From Gallionella sp. (GTDB lineage Bacteria; Pseudomonadota; Gammaproteobacteria; Burkholderiales; Gallionellaceae), in NCBI GenBank assembly GCA_030645955.1, contig JAUSMR010000148.1:13577-77576 (forward strand): a stretch of DNA of 64,000 nucleotides, written 5' to 3'. A program made the position numbers and the translations under genes. Positions 37,679-49,822 of this stretch are shown here, one piece after another (the stretch's first letter is position 1; every line of letters begins with the position of its first letter). The notes under the pieces were generated by a model. The model did no database searches, had not been told where the DNA came from, and saw only the letters and a list, made by a program, of their open reading frames with translations.

Positions 37679-37701
37679 CATAGTGCAATAGTTGCACTAT
37701 G
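37679..37701. promoter_or_regulatory. Perfect palindrome (candidate operator) before the DUF4160 gene
   Basis: CATAGTGCAA (37679-37688) and TTGCACTATG (37692-37701) are perfect 10-bp inverted arms around TAG. The palindrome ends eight bases before the ATG at 37710, where a ribosome binding site would normally be. Autoregulation by the HTH-bearing partner gene is a natural reading but inference. Confidence 0.65.
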
Positions 37702-37709
37702 ATTCACAC

Positions 37710-37946
37710 ATGCCACGCGTTCATTCTTTCGATTCCTGTCAGATTAACCTTTACCCAAAGGATCACATGCCGCCGCATTTTCATGTGTTGGCAAACGATG
37801 GGCGGGAGTGGCTAATCAGGATTGATAACGGTGAAGTGCTGGAAGGTGCGCGCAGCACACGATCAATCCGAGCCGCATTGGAATGGGCTGCTGTGCCGAC
37901 AAACCGCAGCAGGCTGCTGCATATTTTTTGGGAGCTGCACACATGA
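37710..37946 (+). CDS. DUF4160 domain protein (possible toxin of a TA-like pair)
   Basis: A 78-residue protein typical of DUF4160: MPRVHSFDSCQINLYPKDHMPPHFHVLANDG with the DHxPPHFH core, then IRIDNGEVLEGARSTRSIRAALEWA. DUF4160 and DUF2442 genes commonly occur as an overlapping pair and have been proposed to be toxin-antitoxin modules; activity is not proven. The stop overlaps the next start (ATGA). No clear ribosome binding site precedes the ATG because the palindrome takes that space. Confidence 0.85.
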   Translation: MPRVHSFDSCQINLYPKDHMPPHFHVLANDGREWLIRIDNGEVLEGARSTRSIRAALEWAAVPTNRSRLLHIFWELHT

Positions 37947-38398
37947 AAAATCGGGACCACTTTCGTTTAACCAAGGCCAAGGCACTGAAAAATTCGTGCC
38001 TTAAAGTAACGTATGCTGACGGCATGGATTTCAATGTTGATCTGTCCAGTTGGATCAAATCATCTTCATTTTTGAAGCCTCTACAAGACCAAAGTCTTTT
38101 TTCATCCGCCAAGTTAAGTGAGTTGGGGCGTGCGGTTGAGTTTGGTAAAGGCGAAATTGATCTGGCAGCAGACAATCTGCGTAATCTCGCGATAGAACAG
38201 TCCGGCGGTATCGGTCACGAGCGCATTTGGAATTGGATGCACGAAAACAACTTGACTCTGGACGGTGCTGCAGAAGTTCTAGGCATAAGCCGCAGGATGC
38301 TGGCCTATTATCGCAACGGCGAAAAACCTATCCCTCGCCATATCTGGCTTGCTTGTGTCGGATGGGAAACTCTTCAGAAGCACGGCGAAGCGGCTTAA
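37943..38398 (+). CDS. DUF2442 protein with C-terminal helix-turn-helix
   Basis: 151 residues. The N-terminal ~75 residues fit DUF2442 (LKVTYADGMDFNVDLSSWI ... LGRAVEFGKGEIDLAADNL). The C-terminal part HENNLTLDGAAEVLGISRRM with LAYYRNGEKPIPRHI is an XRE-like HTH, so the protein probably binds DNA, perhaps the palindrome at 37679-37701. GGGAG lies about eight bases before the ATG. Last gene before the right flanking repeat of the island. Confidence 0.82.
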   Translation: MKNRDHFRLTKAKALKNSCLKVTYADGMDFNVDLSSWIKSSSFLKPLQDQSLFSSAKLSELGRAVEFGKGEIDLAADNLRNLAIEQSGGIGHERIWNWMHENNLTLDGAAEVLGISRRMLAYYRNGEKPIPRHIWLACVGWETLQKHGEAA

Positions 38399-38404
38399 CC
38401 AGCC

Positions 38405-38482
38405 CGCGCAATCGTTATTGCACCGCATGAAAACATCCGGTGCAATGCGCTTCGCCCTTCGGCTATGCTCAGGACAGGCTTA
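38405..38482. repeat. GCGCATTGCACCGGATG repeat (inverted), right flank of the island, plus AGGACAGGC unit
   Basis: CATCCGGTGCAATGCGC at 38434-38450 is the exact complement of 32906-32922. The following CCTTCGGCTATGCTCAGGAC shares CTCAGGACAGGC with the pgi insertion. Together they fill the gap between the DUF2442 gene and rep. Confidence 0.7.
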
Positions 38483-38531
38483 TTGACACCCTAAAAAGTT
38501 AAAGGGGCAACATCAATTCTCTGACGAGCCC

Positions 38532-40529
38532 TCATTCCGTCACCGGTTTATTCAGCATCGCCTTCAGCCTCGCCAGCTTGTCCATGCCCTCATCCTTGGT
38601 CACAGTAGACACGGCTTCCGCGTGACCGCCTGCATAAACCAATTCATCTTTCGGCATTTCTTCCAGGAAGCGGCTCGGCTCGCAGGCCATCCAGTCCTTG
38701 CCGCGTTTGCGGCGGTTGCAATAGCTGATCTGCAGGCTGCGTTCGGCGCGGGTGATGCCGACGTACATCAGGCGGCGTTCTTCTTCGATCTGTTTTTCGT
38801 CGCTGTCGCGGAACGGCAGGGTGTCTTCTTCTGCGGCGATGATGAACACGTGCGGGAATTCCAGGCCCTTGGCGGCGTGCAACGTGGACAGCGAGACGGC
38901 GTCCGGCTCCTGGTCTTTGCCTTCGAGCATGTTGATCAGCGCGATGGTCTGCACCATGTCGATCAATGACTTTTCATCTACCTCGGCTTTGCGCTTGAGC
39001 CAGCCGATGAAGTCTTCCACGTTCTTCCACTTGCTCTCGGCCTGGCGCGGCTCGTGCGAGTCGTACAGCCAGGTCTCGTAATTGATGGCGCGCAGCAGTT
39101 CATCGAGCAACTCGGCGCACGGGTCTTTGTCGGCGCGATCCTGGATGCGGTTGATGAAATTGCAGAACAGCATCAACTCTTCATATTGGCGCGGTTGCAA
39201 CTCATGCTGGACCTGTGCTTCGAAGGCCGCCTCGAACAGGCTGACCTGGCGCGATCCGGCGTAGCTGCCGAGCTTTTCCAGCGTGGTGTTTCCGATGCCG
39301 CGCTTCGGTGTGGTGATCGCGCGGATGAAGGCCGGATCGTCGTCCGGGTTGGCGATCAAGCGTAAATATGAAGTGATGTCTTTGATCTCGGCGCGGTCGA
39401 AGAACGAGGTGCCGCCGCTGACGGTATAGGGCACGCGCTGGGCGCGCAGCTGCTCTTCGAAGGCGCGCGACAAGTGATTGCTGCGGTACAGGATCGCGTA
39501 ATCGGCAAAGCGTGTGCGGTGCTCGAACTTGTGCGACATCAGTTTCATCACCACGCTCTCGGCTTCGTGCTCGTCATCGCGCGCGGCGTAGATGCGTATC
39601 GGGTCGCCAATGCCGTGATCGCTCCACAGGTTTTTCTCGAACACCTTGGTGTTGTGGTTGATCAGGTGGTTCGCCACCTTGAGGATGCGCTGCGAGGAGC
39701 GGTAGTTCTGCTCCAGTTTGACGACATGCAAATTGGGATAGTCTTTGCGCAGGTTGTGCAGGTTCTCGATGCTCGCGCCGCGCCAGGCATAGATCGACTG
39801 ATCGTCGTCGCCCACCACCGTGAACGCGGCGCGGCTGCCCGCCAGCAGTTTGATCATCTGGTACTGGCAATCGTTGGTGTCCTGATATTCGTCGATCAGC
39901 AGGTAGCGCAACCTCTGTTGCCAGCGCAGCAGGGCTTCGGGATGCTCGTTGAACAGCACCACCGGAAGATGGATCAAGTCGTCGAAGTCCACCGCCTGAT
40001 AGGCGCGCAACGTTTCCTGATAGCGCGAATAGATACGTGCATGAACTTTTTGCTCATCCTTTTCGGCGATCTGTCCAGCCTGCTCCGGCGAAACGAAAGC
40101 CGATTTCCAGTTCGAGATTTGCGTCTGGATGTCGCGGATTTCCTGTTTGTCGCCGGAGTTGGTCAGCTCGCTGATGATCTTCCAGGTATCGCTGGAATCG
40201 AATATCGAGAACTGCGGCTTGTAGCCCAGTAGCCCCGCTTCGGCGCGCAGGATGTTCATGCCCAGCGAATGAAAAGTGCTCACCACCAGCCCCTTGGTAT
40301 TGGAGCCCTGCAACAAAGTGCCGACGCGCTCGCGCATCTCGTTGGCGGCCTTGTTGGTAAAAGTGATCGCAGCGATGTTGCGCGCCGCATAGCCGCACTG
40401 ATCGATCAGATAAGCGATCTTGTGGGTGATGACGCGCGTCTTGCCGCTGCCCGCCCCGGCCAGCACCAGCAAAGGGCCGTCGAGGCAGGTTACCGCTTCG
40501 CGTTGTACAGGATTGAGTTTGTTTAACAT
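38532..40529 (-). CDS. rep: ATP-dependent DNA helicase Rep
   Basis: Superfamily 1A 3'-5' helicase that helps replication forks past bound proteins. 665 residues, starting MLNKLNPVQREAVTCLDGPLLVLAGAGSGKTRVITHKIAYLI with the Q motif and Walker A AGAGSGKT. It continues with LLIDEYQDTN (motif II), VGDDDQSIYAWRGA (motif III) and LMYVGITRAERSL near the C-terminus. The length and the DDDQSIYAWRGA form fit Rep rather than UvrD (which is ~720 residues). Reads leftwards towards the island. Confidence 0.95.
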   Translation of the reverse strand: MLNKLNPVQREAVTCLDGPLLVLAGAGSGKTRVITHKIAYLIDQCGYAARNIAAITFTNKAANEMRERVGTLLQGSNTKGLVVSTFHSLGMNILRAEAGLLGYKPQFSIFDSSDTWKIISELTNSGDKQEIRDIQTQISNWKSAFVSPEQAGQIAEKDEQKVHARIYSRYQETLRAYQAVDFDDLIHLPVVLFNEHPEALLRWQQRLRYLLIDEYQDTNDCQYQMIKLLAGSRAAFTVVGDDDQSIYAWRGASIENLHNLRKDYPNLHVVKLEQNYRSSQRILKVANHLINHNTKVFEKNLWSDHGIGDPIRIYAARDDEHEAESVVMKLMSHKFEHRTRFADYAILYRSNHLSRAFEEQLRAQRVPYTVSGGTSFFDRAEIKDITSYLRLIANPDDDPAFIRAITTPKRGIGNTTLEKLGSYAGSRQVSLFEAAFEAQVQHELQPRQYEELMLFCNFINRIQDRADKDPCAELLDELLRAINYETWLYDSHEPRQAESKWKNVEDFIGWLKRKAEVDEKSLIDMVQTIALINMLEGKDQEPDAVSLSTLHAAKGLEFPHVFIIAAEEDTLPFRDSDEKQIEEERRLMYVGITRAERSLQISYCNRRKRGKDWMACEPSRFLEEMPKDELVYAGGHAEAVSTVTKDEGMDKLARLKAMLNKPVTE

Positions 40530-40608
40530 TCAGGGATACATTTGGGAAAGGGGTGTTGAGAAAAAACGGCTCCACTGCTTCATTATTCCAATTCGCGTTA
40601 GAACCAGC

Positions 40609-40712
40609 AACAATTCCCTCCCCTTCAAGGGGAGGGTAAGGGAGGGGATGGGTTTGTCTGGCGTGGAATAACCCATCTCCATCCCCGCCTTCCCCTTGAA
40701 GTGGAAGGTGCA
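40609..40712. repeat. CCCTCCCCTTCAAGGGGAGGG twin-hairpin repeat
   Basis: CCCTCCCCTTCAAGGGGAGG is one hairpin and CCTTCCCCTTGAAGTGGAAGG the second. The flanking GGGATGGGTTTG and CCCATCTCCATCCC parts also pair, giving an overall inverted structure. Same family as 59779-59878. It occupies the 264-base gap between rep and the radical SAM gene; nothing else is seen there. Confidence 0.75.
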
Positions 40713-40793
40713 GTTTCTATCGAGAAATGGAATTACTCCCGCCAGCGGGAGAGGGAATGAGTATGCTGCAATTATCATTCAAGGATATTAAAA

Positions 40794-41654
40794 TCAGACA
40801 CTCACCTTAACCGGCAAGCCGAGCTTGCCGATGCGTTCAGCGAAGGCTTGCAGGTGCTCTGCGGGCAGCGCAGACAGGCGCGGTGCTTCCGCCTGCATCG
40901 AGGGGCGCGCCAGGCCGTAGAGCAGCACGCCCTGGGGTTTGTGCCCGTCGCGCAGCAGTGCCGAAACAAACTCAAGGTAGTCGTCTTCGTCCTGGCGCGA
41001 GGGTGGCTCGCCGTCCAGCGCGAACCAGCAAGTTTGCAGCCAGATCGGGCACAGCGCGATGGCGGCGACAAGGTTGTCGCGCACTTTGTTCATGCTGGTA
41101 TTGGTGTTGTTGATGAGCTGCATCCCTGCTTCGCTGGCGCGATCCAGCTTGAACCACACTTCGCCGTTAAGCTTCGCCATGACACGCAGGCCTTGCTGGA
41201 CTTCACTGCGGTACAGCAGACTGCCGTTGGTGATCAGCACGGTTTTCACCGCTTCCGGCAAAGCCACCGTACTTCTCACCCGTGCGATGAGTTCGATGAC
41301 TTGCGCAAACTCCGCGCTGCTGGTCGGTTCGCCATTGCCGGATAGCGCGATGTCGTTTATGCGCTGCAAACCTTCGGGGACGCGGTGCTTCATGAAATCG
41401 CCGTGCAGCAGTTCGTCGAGAAAATCGCGCAGCTCGTTTTCCAGAACGGCCAGATCAACCGGAGGCGCAGTGCCGCGCGTCAAATCCGGAACCTGGCAAT
41501 AGATGCAACGCCAATTGCAGGCATTGTTGGGATTGAGGTTGATGCCGACCGACACGCTGCCGGCGCGGCGCGATACCACCGGATAGACGTACTGTAGTGC
41601 CGCGCTGCCACGGTCGTGATTCGCTACGGTGAGAATGTTGTCTGTTCCGGGCAT
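40794..41654 (-). CDS. Radical SAM protein
   Basis: 286 residues. NACNWRCIYCQ near residues 45-55 is the CxxxCxxC site for a 4Fe-4S cluster and SAM; SGNGEPTSS is the GGE-like SAM-binding motif. The overall pattern fits a YfkA/MoaA-like radical SAM domain without a recognisable auxiliary domain. The substrate is unknown. ATG 41654 was chosen because the further upstream frame overlaps nlpD and is not conserved-looking. It takes the place downstream of nlpD where rpoS is often found. Confidence 0.82.
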   Translation of the reverse strand: MPGTDNILTVANHDRGSAALQYVYPVVSRRAGSVSVGINLNPNNACNWRCIYCQVPDLTRGTAPPVDLAVLENELRDFLDELLHGDFMKHRVPEGLQRINDIALSGNGEPTSSAEFAQVIELIARVRSTVALPEAVKTVLITNGSLLYRSEVQQGLRVMAKLNGEVWFKLDRASEAGMQLINNTNTSMNKVRDNLVAAIALCPIWLQTCWFALDGEPPSRQDEDDYLEFVSALLRDGHKPQGVLLYGLARPSMQAEAPRLSALPAEHLQAFAERIGKLGLPVKVSV

Positions 41655-41667
41655 AACCCAAGCACCC

Positions 41668-42582
41668 TCAGGACTTGCCGAGCGGCAGGTATTTCGCCGG
41701 ATCCACCGGCTTGCCGAAACGGCGCACTTCAAAGTGCAGCTTGACCTGGTCGGCATCGGTGTTACCCATTGCGGCAATCATTTGCCCGCGTGTGACGCTC
41801 TGCCCTTCCTTCACCAGCACCTGGTCGTTGTGCGCGTAGGCGCTGAGATAAGTCTTGTTATGTTTGATGATGACCAGCTTGCCATAGCCGCGCAATCCGC
41901 TGCCGCTATATACCACCTTGCCAGGCGCACTGGCGACGACCGGTTGGCCGAGCTTGCCGGCAATATCGATGCCCTTGCGATTGGCTGACTCGGAAAAACC
42001 GGCGATCAATTTACCCTGGGTCGGCATACTCCAGTCCAGCTCTGCCTCCTCGCTATCATCGGTATCGGCCGTTGCAACAGCAGGCTTGGGTTTGCTTTCC
42101 ACCCTGGCAACTTCTTCGGCACGGGGTTTGGGCGCCTCCTGAACCTTCTCGATCTGCGCCATAGCAGCTTCGCTGTAAGGATACTTCACAAGCTTGGGTT
42201 GTTCTTTTATCAACGGTTCAACCGGCCTGGTTTCGGCTTTGGCAGAAGAACTGACAATATTAGATCTGCCTGGAAACAGGCGGATTTCCTGCCCTATGGA
42301 GATTACCCTGGGATCCTTGATGGCATTCAATTCGGCCAGTTCGCGATAAGCAAATCCATAATTGAAAGCGATGCTGTACAACGTTTCGCCCTTCTGCACG
42401 ACATGCACCTCAGGCCGCCAGTCTTTTTCACGAGCGGGTTTTTTTTGCGCCGACTCAACCGCAACAACATTCTTCTTGCCGGCTCCGCCTCGTTCGACGA
42501 CAGGGGCGCGATTCCCGCTCGAAGAGCAGCCAGCCAGCACAGCCGCCATTACCAACAGCGCGCAAATCCTGCTTTGTTTCAT
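41668..42582 (-). CDS. nlpD: Murein hydrolase activator NlpD (LysM and degenerate M23)
   Basis: 304-residue outer-membrane lipoprotein that activates septal amidases. Lipobox LAGC near residue 19; LysM domain [20 protein letters not shown] near residues 60-105; C-terminal LytM/M23 domain with [27 protein letters not shown] and LHFEVR. The first Zn-ligand His of active M23 enzymes is Lys in KGIDIAG, as in E. coli NlpD, so it is an activator not a peptidase. Its ATG overlaps the pcm stop. Confidence 0.94.
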   Translation of the reverse strand: MKQSRICALLVMAAVLAGCSSSGNRAPVVERGGAGKKNVVAVESAQKKPAREKDWRPEVHVVQKGETLYSIAFNYGFAYRELAELNAIKDPRVISIGQEIRLFPGRSNIVSSSAKAETRPVEPLIKEQPKLVKYPYSEAAMAQIEKVQEAPKPRAEEVARVESKPKPAVATADTDDSEEAELDWSMPTQGKLIAGFSESANRKGIDIAGKLGQPVVASAPGKVVYSGSGLRGYGKLVIIKHNKTYLSAYAHNDQVLVKEGQSVTRGQMIAAMGNTDADQVKLHFEVRRFGKPVDPAKYLPLGKS

Positions 42583-43235
42583 GCCTTCCCCATCAAAAGT
42601 GGTACGAATTTCACGGGTTCCAATTTGGTTTCGCGAAATCCCTGCGCGTCGCGTTCAACCAGGTACAGCCATTGTTCCTGCGTTCCAACCGGCAGTGCCA
42701 TTCTACCACCGGCCGCGAGCTGTTCCCGCAATGCTGCCGACAGCTCAGGCGCTGCGGCGGCCATGACAATGCCGTCAAATGGCGCTGCCTCCGGCAATCC
42801 GGCGCTGCCATCGGCATAACGCACGCTGACGTTGCGTATCTTCAGCTCGCCCAGTTGTTTTCTGGCACGCTCATAAAGCGGCCTGATGCGTTCCACGGTA
42901 TAGACCTCTTTCGCCACCTGAGCCAGCACCGCAGCCTGATAGCCGCAGCCGGTGCCAATCTCCAGCACGCGGCCAAGCGGCCCGGCGGCGCACAACACTT
43001 CGATCATGCGCGCCACGATATAAGGCCTGGAAATGGTTTGGTTGAAGTTGATCGGCAGCGACACATCATCATAAGCGCGGCTCGCCAACGCTTCATCGAC
43101 GAACAGATGGCGCGGCACTTCGAACATCGCCGCCAGCACTGCTTCGTTCCTGATGCCCTGTTCGCGCAACCGCTCGATCATGCGCGCACGGGTGCGTGGC
43201 GAGGTCATGCCGATGCCGTTTACCCGCGTATTCAT
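42579..43235 (-). CDS. pcm: Protein-L-isoaspartate O-methyltransferase
   Basis: Repairs isoaspartyl residues in aged proteins. 218 residues from ATG 43235 ([20 protein letters not shown]). Seen: [13 protein letters not shown], then [16 protein letters not shown] (SAM motif I), and a GGRMALPVG segment near the C-terminus. The longer upstream frame runs into surE and is rejected. The stop is coupled to the nlpD start by ATGA; surE ends three bases upstream. Confidence 0.95.
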   Translation of the reverse strand: MNTRVNGIGMTSPRTRARMIERLREQGIRNEAVLAAMFEVPRHLFVDEALASRAYDDVSLPINFNQTISRPYIVARMIEVLCAAGPLGRVLEIGTGCGYQAAVLAQVAKEVYTVERIRPLYERARKQLGELKIRNVSVRYADGSAGLPEAAPFDGIVMAAAAPELSAALREQLAAGGRMALPVGTQEQWLYLVERDAQGFRETKLEPVKFVPLLMGKA

Positions 43236-43237
43236 TC

Positions 43238-43984
43238 CTAAGACTGCTCGATCCAGCCGCGAACGGCGTCGAGCTGGTTGTATTGGGTGAGATCGATTTG
43301 CAGCGGGGTAAGCGAGACTCGTTGTTGCGCCAAAGCATGAAAATCGGTGCCTTCGCCGGCATCCTGCGCCTTGCCCGCCGCGCCCACCCAATAGACGGTT
43401 TCGCCGTGCGGATTGCTGGCCTTCACCACCGGTTCGGCCTTGTGCCGCTTGCCGAGGCGCGTCACAGTGATACCTTGCAGCTGATCGTAAGGGATATCCG
43501 GCACGTTCACGTTGAGAAGCCAGGGAAGGCTGTGCTTCTGCCTGGCAAAGCGTTGCACCAGGTCGGCGGCGACCCTGGCGGCAGTCTCGTAATAGGCGAA
43601 TTCCTTGCTCACCAATGAAACCGCAATCGAGGGTATGCCCAGCAAAAAGCCTTCCGTTGCCGCCGCCACGGTGCCGGAATAAATGGTGTCATCGCCCATG
43701 TTGGCTCCGGCATTGATGCCGGAAACCACCATGTCCGGCTGCTGGTCCAGCATGCCGGTAACCGCGAGGTGCACGCAGTCTGTCGGCGTGCCGTTGACAT
43801 AATAAAAGCCATTGGTGGCGCGGCTCAGTTTGAGCGGACGATCCAGAGTAAGGGAATTGCTTGCGCCGCTGCGATCCCGCTCAGGCGCGACCACTACAAT
43901 GTCGGCGACCCTGGCCAAATGCTCGGCGAGACACGCCAGGCCGGGCGCGAAATAGCCATCGTCATTGCTGATTAGAATGCGCAT
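43238..43984 (-). CDS. surE: 5'/3'-nucleotidase SurE
   Basis: Survival protein, metal-dependent nucleotide phosphatase, 248 residues. The N-terminus [16 protein letters not shown] carries the metal-binding Asp pair, [15 protein letters not shown] is the conserved second motif, and [21 protein letters not shown] the third. Head of the surE-pcm-nlpD stationary-phase operon. Confidence 0.97.
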   Translation of the reverse strand: MRILISNDDGYFAPGLACLAEHLARVADIVVVAPERDRSGASNSLTLDRPLKLSRATNGFYYVNGTPTDCVHLAVTGMLDQQPDMVVSGINAGANMGDDTIYSGTVAAATEGFLLGIPSIAVSLVSKEFAYYETAARVAADLVQRFARQKHSLPWLLNVNVPDIPYDQLQGITVTRLGKRHKAEPVVKASNPHGETVYWVGAAGKAQDAGEGTDFHALAQQRVSLTPLQIDLTQYNQLDAVRGWIEQS

Positions 43985-44082
43985 CGCAGGTCAATTATGA
44001 GTATGAAAAAATCGTTGCGATTGTGCCATAAGCGCATGATGATTTGTTGCCTGATAAAGATTCAACATGCTCGAATGCCCTG

Positions 44083-45669
44083 TCAGCCTTCTAGCGAGAC
44101 ATTGCGTGTTTCCGGCAGGAAAATCAAACCGATCACGAAAGCCATCGTCAGCAACCCGACCGGATACCACATGCCCGACAAGGCATTGCCCGCTTTCACG
44201 CTGAGCAGCGTGATCATGAATGGCGACAAGCCCCCTATCCAGCCGGCACTAAGGTTGTGCGGCAACGCCACCGCCGTGTAGCGTGTGCGTGCCGGGAATA
44301 ATTCTGCCAAGGTGGCGGTTTGCGGGCCGGTGATGAGCCCGACGGCAATGACCGGGATGAGCAATAATAAGAAAATCATTAGCCGGTTGATTTGGCCCGG
44401 ATCGGCTTGCTCAGTCCAGCCCTCAGCCTTTAACAGCTGCGTAAGTTCGGCAGGTTGAAAACCGGAAACCTCGCTCTTGCCGATACGCACCGCAGTGCCT
44501 TCGGGTGTCAGAGAAGGAAAAAGAGTGTAAGACACACCCAGCTTGGCGAGCAATTGCTGATTGCGCTCGCAGTCATTCTTCGTCGAAGTGAACGGATCAT
44601 AGGCACAGGACTCGCCATATAGCGCCACCGGCACCTCGCTGTTGAAGCGCTCCAGCGTGGGATTGCCGTAATGCATCAGGCCCTTGAAAACCGGGAAAAT
44701 TGCCAGGCAGCCGAGCAGCAACCCGGCCAGCAGCACCGGCCTGCGCCCGATGCGGTCCGACAACCAGCCGAAAAAAATGGTCAGCGGAAACAACACCAGT
44801 GTGCTCAGCATCACCAGTGTCGAGGCGGTTTGCGGGTCGAGCCTGACCACGCTTTTCAGATACACATTGGCATAAACCTGGGACGAAAAGAACAGCAACG
44901 AACCGCCTGCGGAAATGCAGAAAAACAGCAGGGCCATACGGCCGAGTGTGCGGCGGTCAGTCAGGCATTCGCGCAGCGGCGCCTTGGACAAGGCATGTTT
45001 TTCGCGCAAATGCAGGAACACCGGCGACTCGTACATGTTCACCCGGCTCTTGATCGAGATCAGCAGCAACAGGATGGAAAGCAGGAACGGTACACGCCAT
45101 CCCCATGCCTGGAATTCGTCGGCGCTCAAATACGATTGCAGCAACACCACCTGCAAGGTCGACACCAGAATACCCAGCGGCCCCATCAATTGCAGCACGC
45201 TGGTATAGGCGCCGCGCTTATTGGCTGGCGCATGTTCGGTCAGGTAAACCGCCGCGCCGCCGATCTCACCGCCCACCGCCAATCCCTGCAACAGGCGCAA
45301 CACCAGCAATAGTATCGGAGCCAGCATGCCCACCTGTGCATAAGTCGGCAACAGCCCGACACAGAACGTCGCCAGGCCCATCAGCACGATCGTGGCGATG
45401 AAAACCGGCCGGCGGCCATGCTTGTCGCCCAGTGACCCGAACAGTGCCGCGCCGATCGGACGCACCAGCATACCGACTCCAAAGGTGGCAAGACTGGCCA
45501 GCAGTGCCGCAACCGGATTTTCCTGGGGGAAAAACAACGTGCTGAAATAGGTGGCTAACGAAGCGAACGTGAGGAAGTCGTACCATTCCAGAAAAGTGCC
45601 GAAGCAAGCTGCTACGGCAACCTTGCGCTGAATAACTGCTGACGCTAGTGGTGGAGAACTATCGGACAT
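44083..45669 (-). CDS. MFS transporter, metabolite:H+ symporter (MHS) type
   Basis: 528-residue, 12-helix transporter. The MHS signature region is seen: GTFLEWYDFLTFASLATYFS in TM1, GVGMLVRPIGAALFGSLGDKHGRRPVF around the TM2-3 loop, and LQGLAVGGEIGGAAVYLTEHA in TM4-5. Relatives move dicarboxylates, proline, betaine or aromatic acids; the substrate cannot be told. Between TM9 and TM10 is a hydrophilic segment of ~85 residues with two Cys (ESCAYDPFTSTKNDCERN) that is longer than in ProP. Single-gene unit after surE. Confidence 0.85.
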   Translation of the reverse strand: MSDSSPPLASAVIQRKVAVAACFGTFLEWYDFLTFASLATYFSTLFFPQENPVAALLASLATFGVGMLVRPIGAALFGSLGDKHGRRPVFIATIVLMGLATFCVGLLPTYAQVGMLAPILLLVLRLLQGLAVGGEIGGAAVYLTEHAPANKRGAYTSVLQLMGPLGILVSTLQVVLLQSYLSADEFQAWGWRVPFLLSILLLLISIKSRVNMYESPVFLHLREKHALSKAPLRECLTDRRTLGRMALLFFCISAGGSLLFFSSQVYANVYLKSVVRLDPQTASTLVMLSTLVLFPLTIFFGWLSDRIGRRPVLLAGLLLGCLAIFPVFKGLMHYGNPTLERFNSEVPVALYGESCAYDPFTSTKNDCERNQQLLAKLGVSYTLFPSLTPEGTAVRIGKSEVSGFQPAELTQLLKAEGWTEQADPGQINRLMIFLLLLIPVIAVGLITGPQTATLAELFPARTRYTAVALPHNLSAGWIGGLSPFMITLLSVKAGNALSGMWYPVGLLTMAFVIGLIFLPETRNVSLEG

Positions 45670-45730
45670 TTGGGTGGTAAGGAAAACCTGAACAGCCGGG
45701 AAAGTTTGGAATTACCTGCGAAATCGTATT

Positions 45731-45787
45731 TGCAGGAGCGCAGCTTGCTGCGCGATGTGCAATCGCCCGACAAGTCAGGCTCCTACG
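45731..45787. repeat. GGAGCGCAGCTTGCTGCGCGA repeat
   Basis: GCAGGAGCGCAGCTTGCTGC is a hairpin arm followed by GCAATCGCCCGAC and, at the end, GGCTCCTACG. Its reverse complement matches 18359-18396. Lies between the MFS gene and tRNA-Pro. Confidence 0.5.
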
Positions 45788-45838
45788 TCGTAATGATGGG
45801 CTTTGCAAACCTAATGGATAATTTGGATTGAATTTAAC

Positions 45839-45915
<77 letters not shown>

Positions 45916-46226
45916 AAGTTTGCGATTATAGCAGAGCAGATACCGATAATGACAAATCATTCTCGCGACTAATCAGAAATATGCCCGCTTTATTCCAGAA
46001 CATAGACCTGAACCTAGCCGAACCAGGCCGATCATGATCGGTTGGGTAATGCCAGTTCCAGAGGCACGATATTTATTGCATGAAACCACGCCGGCAAGGC
46101 CTCTGTATGAGAGGTGAATTCACATTGCAACCGCACTATTTTTGCGTCGAGCTTTGACTGGTACGAAGCGCTTCAATCTCACAAGCTTGGTCATTGCATC
46201 AATCTGCCATCGCCTTCCCTCAAATG

Positions 46227-46652
46227 CTATTCAAAACGTACCGGAAACGCTGTACCTGCCTGATCCGTACAAACACCTGCCGGCTTTACGCCGGATATCC
46301 ACATCAAACGGCACGAGACTTCATGCCCTTCTGTGGATATGGCAATCGTCTCGATGACATAAACCACATGATCGGTGTCGAGCCCGGCAAAAATCCGATC
46401 CCAGTGCTTCGGATTGACGCCATAATAGCGTTTACGCAGAGCCGCCAGATTGGTCTGGCGCTCGACAACAAAGCTTCGGGCCTCGTAACGGCGGTCCGGT
46501 GTTTCCAGTATGAGGCGATTGCCCTCTCCACGGTCATGTACCAGCTCCCCACCAATAAACGGCACGTCATCTTCCCTGACCATCTGATGAACATGCCCGG
46601 CGCAGCCGGTTAGCAACAAAATAGCCAGTATGTTCAAATAAAATATTTTCAT
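46227..46652 (-). CDS. Small lipoprotein downstream of the metal efflux pump
   Basis: 141 residues with a lipoprotein signal (MKIFYLNILAILLLTGCAG, lipobox Cys17). The mature part is hydrophilic with one Cys at SCRLMW and one at GVCTDQ, possibly a disulfide. I do not recognise a family. ATG 46652 follows AAAGGAAAT, better than the ATG at 46667. It begins 14 bases after the pump gene on the same strand, so it is probably the last gene of the efflux operon. Confidence 0.65.
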   Translation of the reverse strand: MKIFYLNILAILLLTGCAGHVHQMVREDDVPFIGGELVHDRGEGNRLILETPDRRYEARSFVVERQTNLAALRKRYYGVNPKHWDRIFAGLDTDHVVYVIETIAISTEGHEVSCRLMWISGVKPAGVCTDQAGTAFPVRFE

Positions 46653-46666
46653 CGCATTTCCTTTCA

Positions 46667-49810
<3,144 letters not shown>

Positions 49811-49822
49811 GTCCGCTTCCCC

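Noticed and set aside
44397..44650. Long hydrophilic loop of the MFS transporter as a novel domain
   Set aside because: Extended loops with two Cys occur in some MHS-type transporters, so it is probably a subfamily trait; noted in the feature only.
46142..46357. Plus-strand frame overlapping the lipoprotein gene
   Set aside because: No ribosome binding site or family; the opposite-strand lipoprotein has a clear start signal and lipobox.
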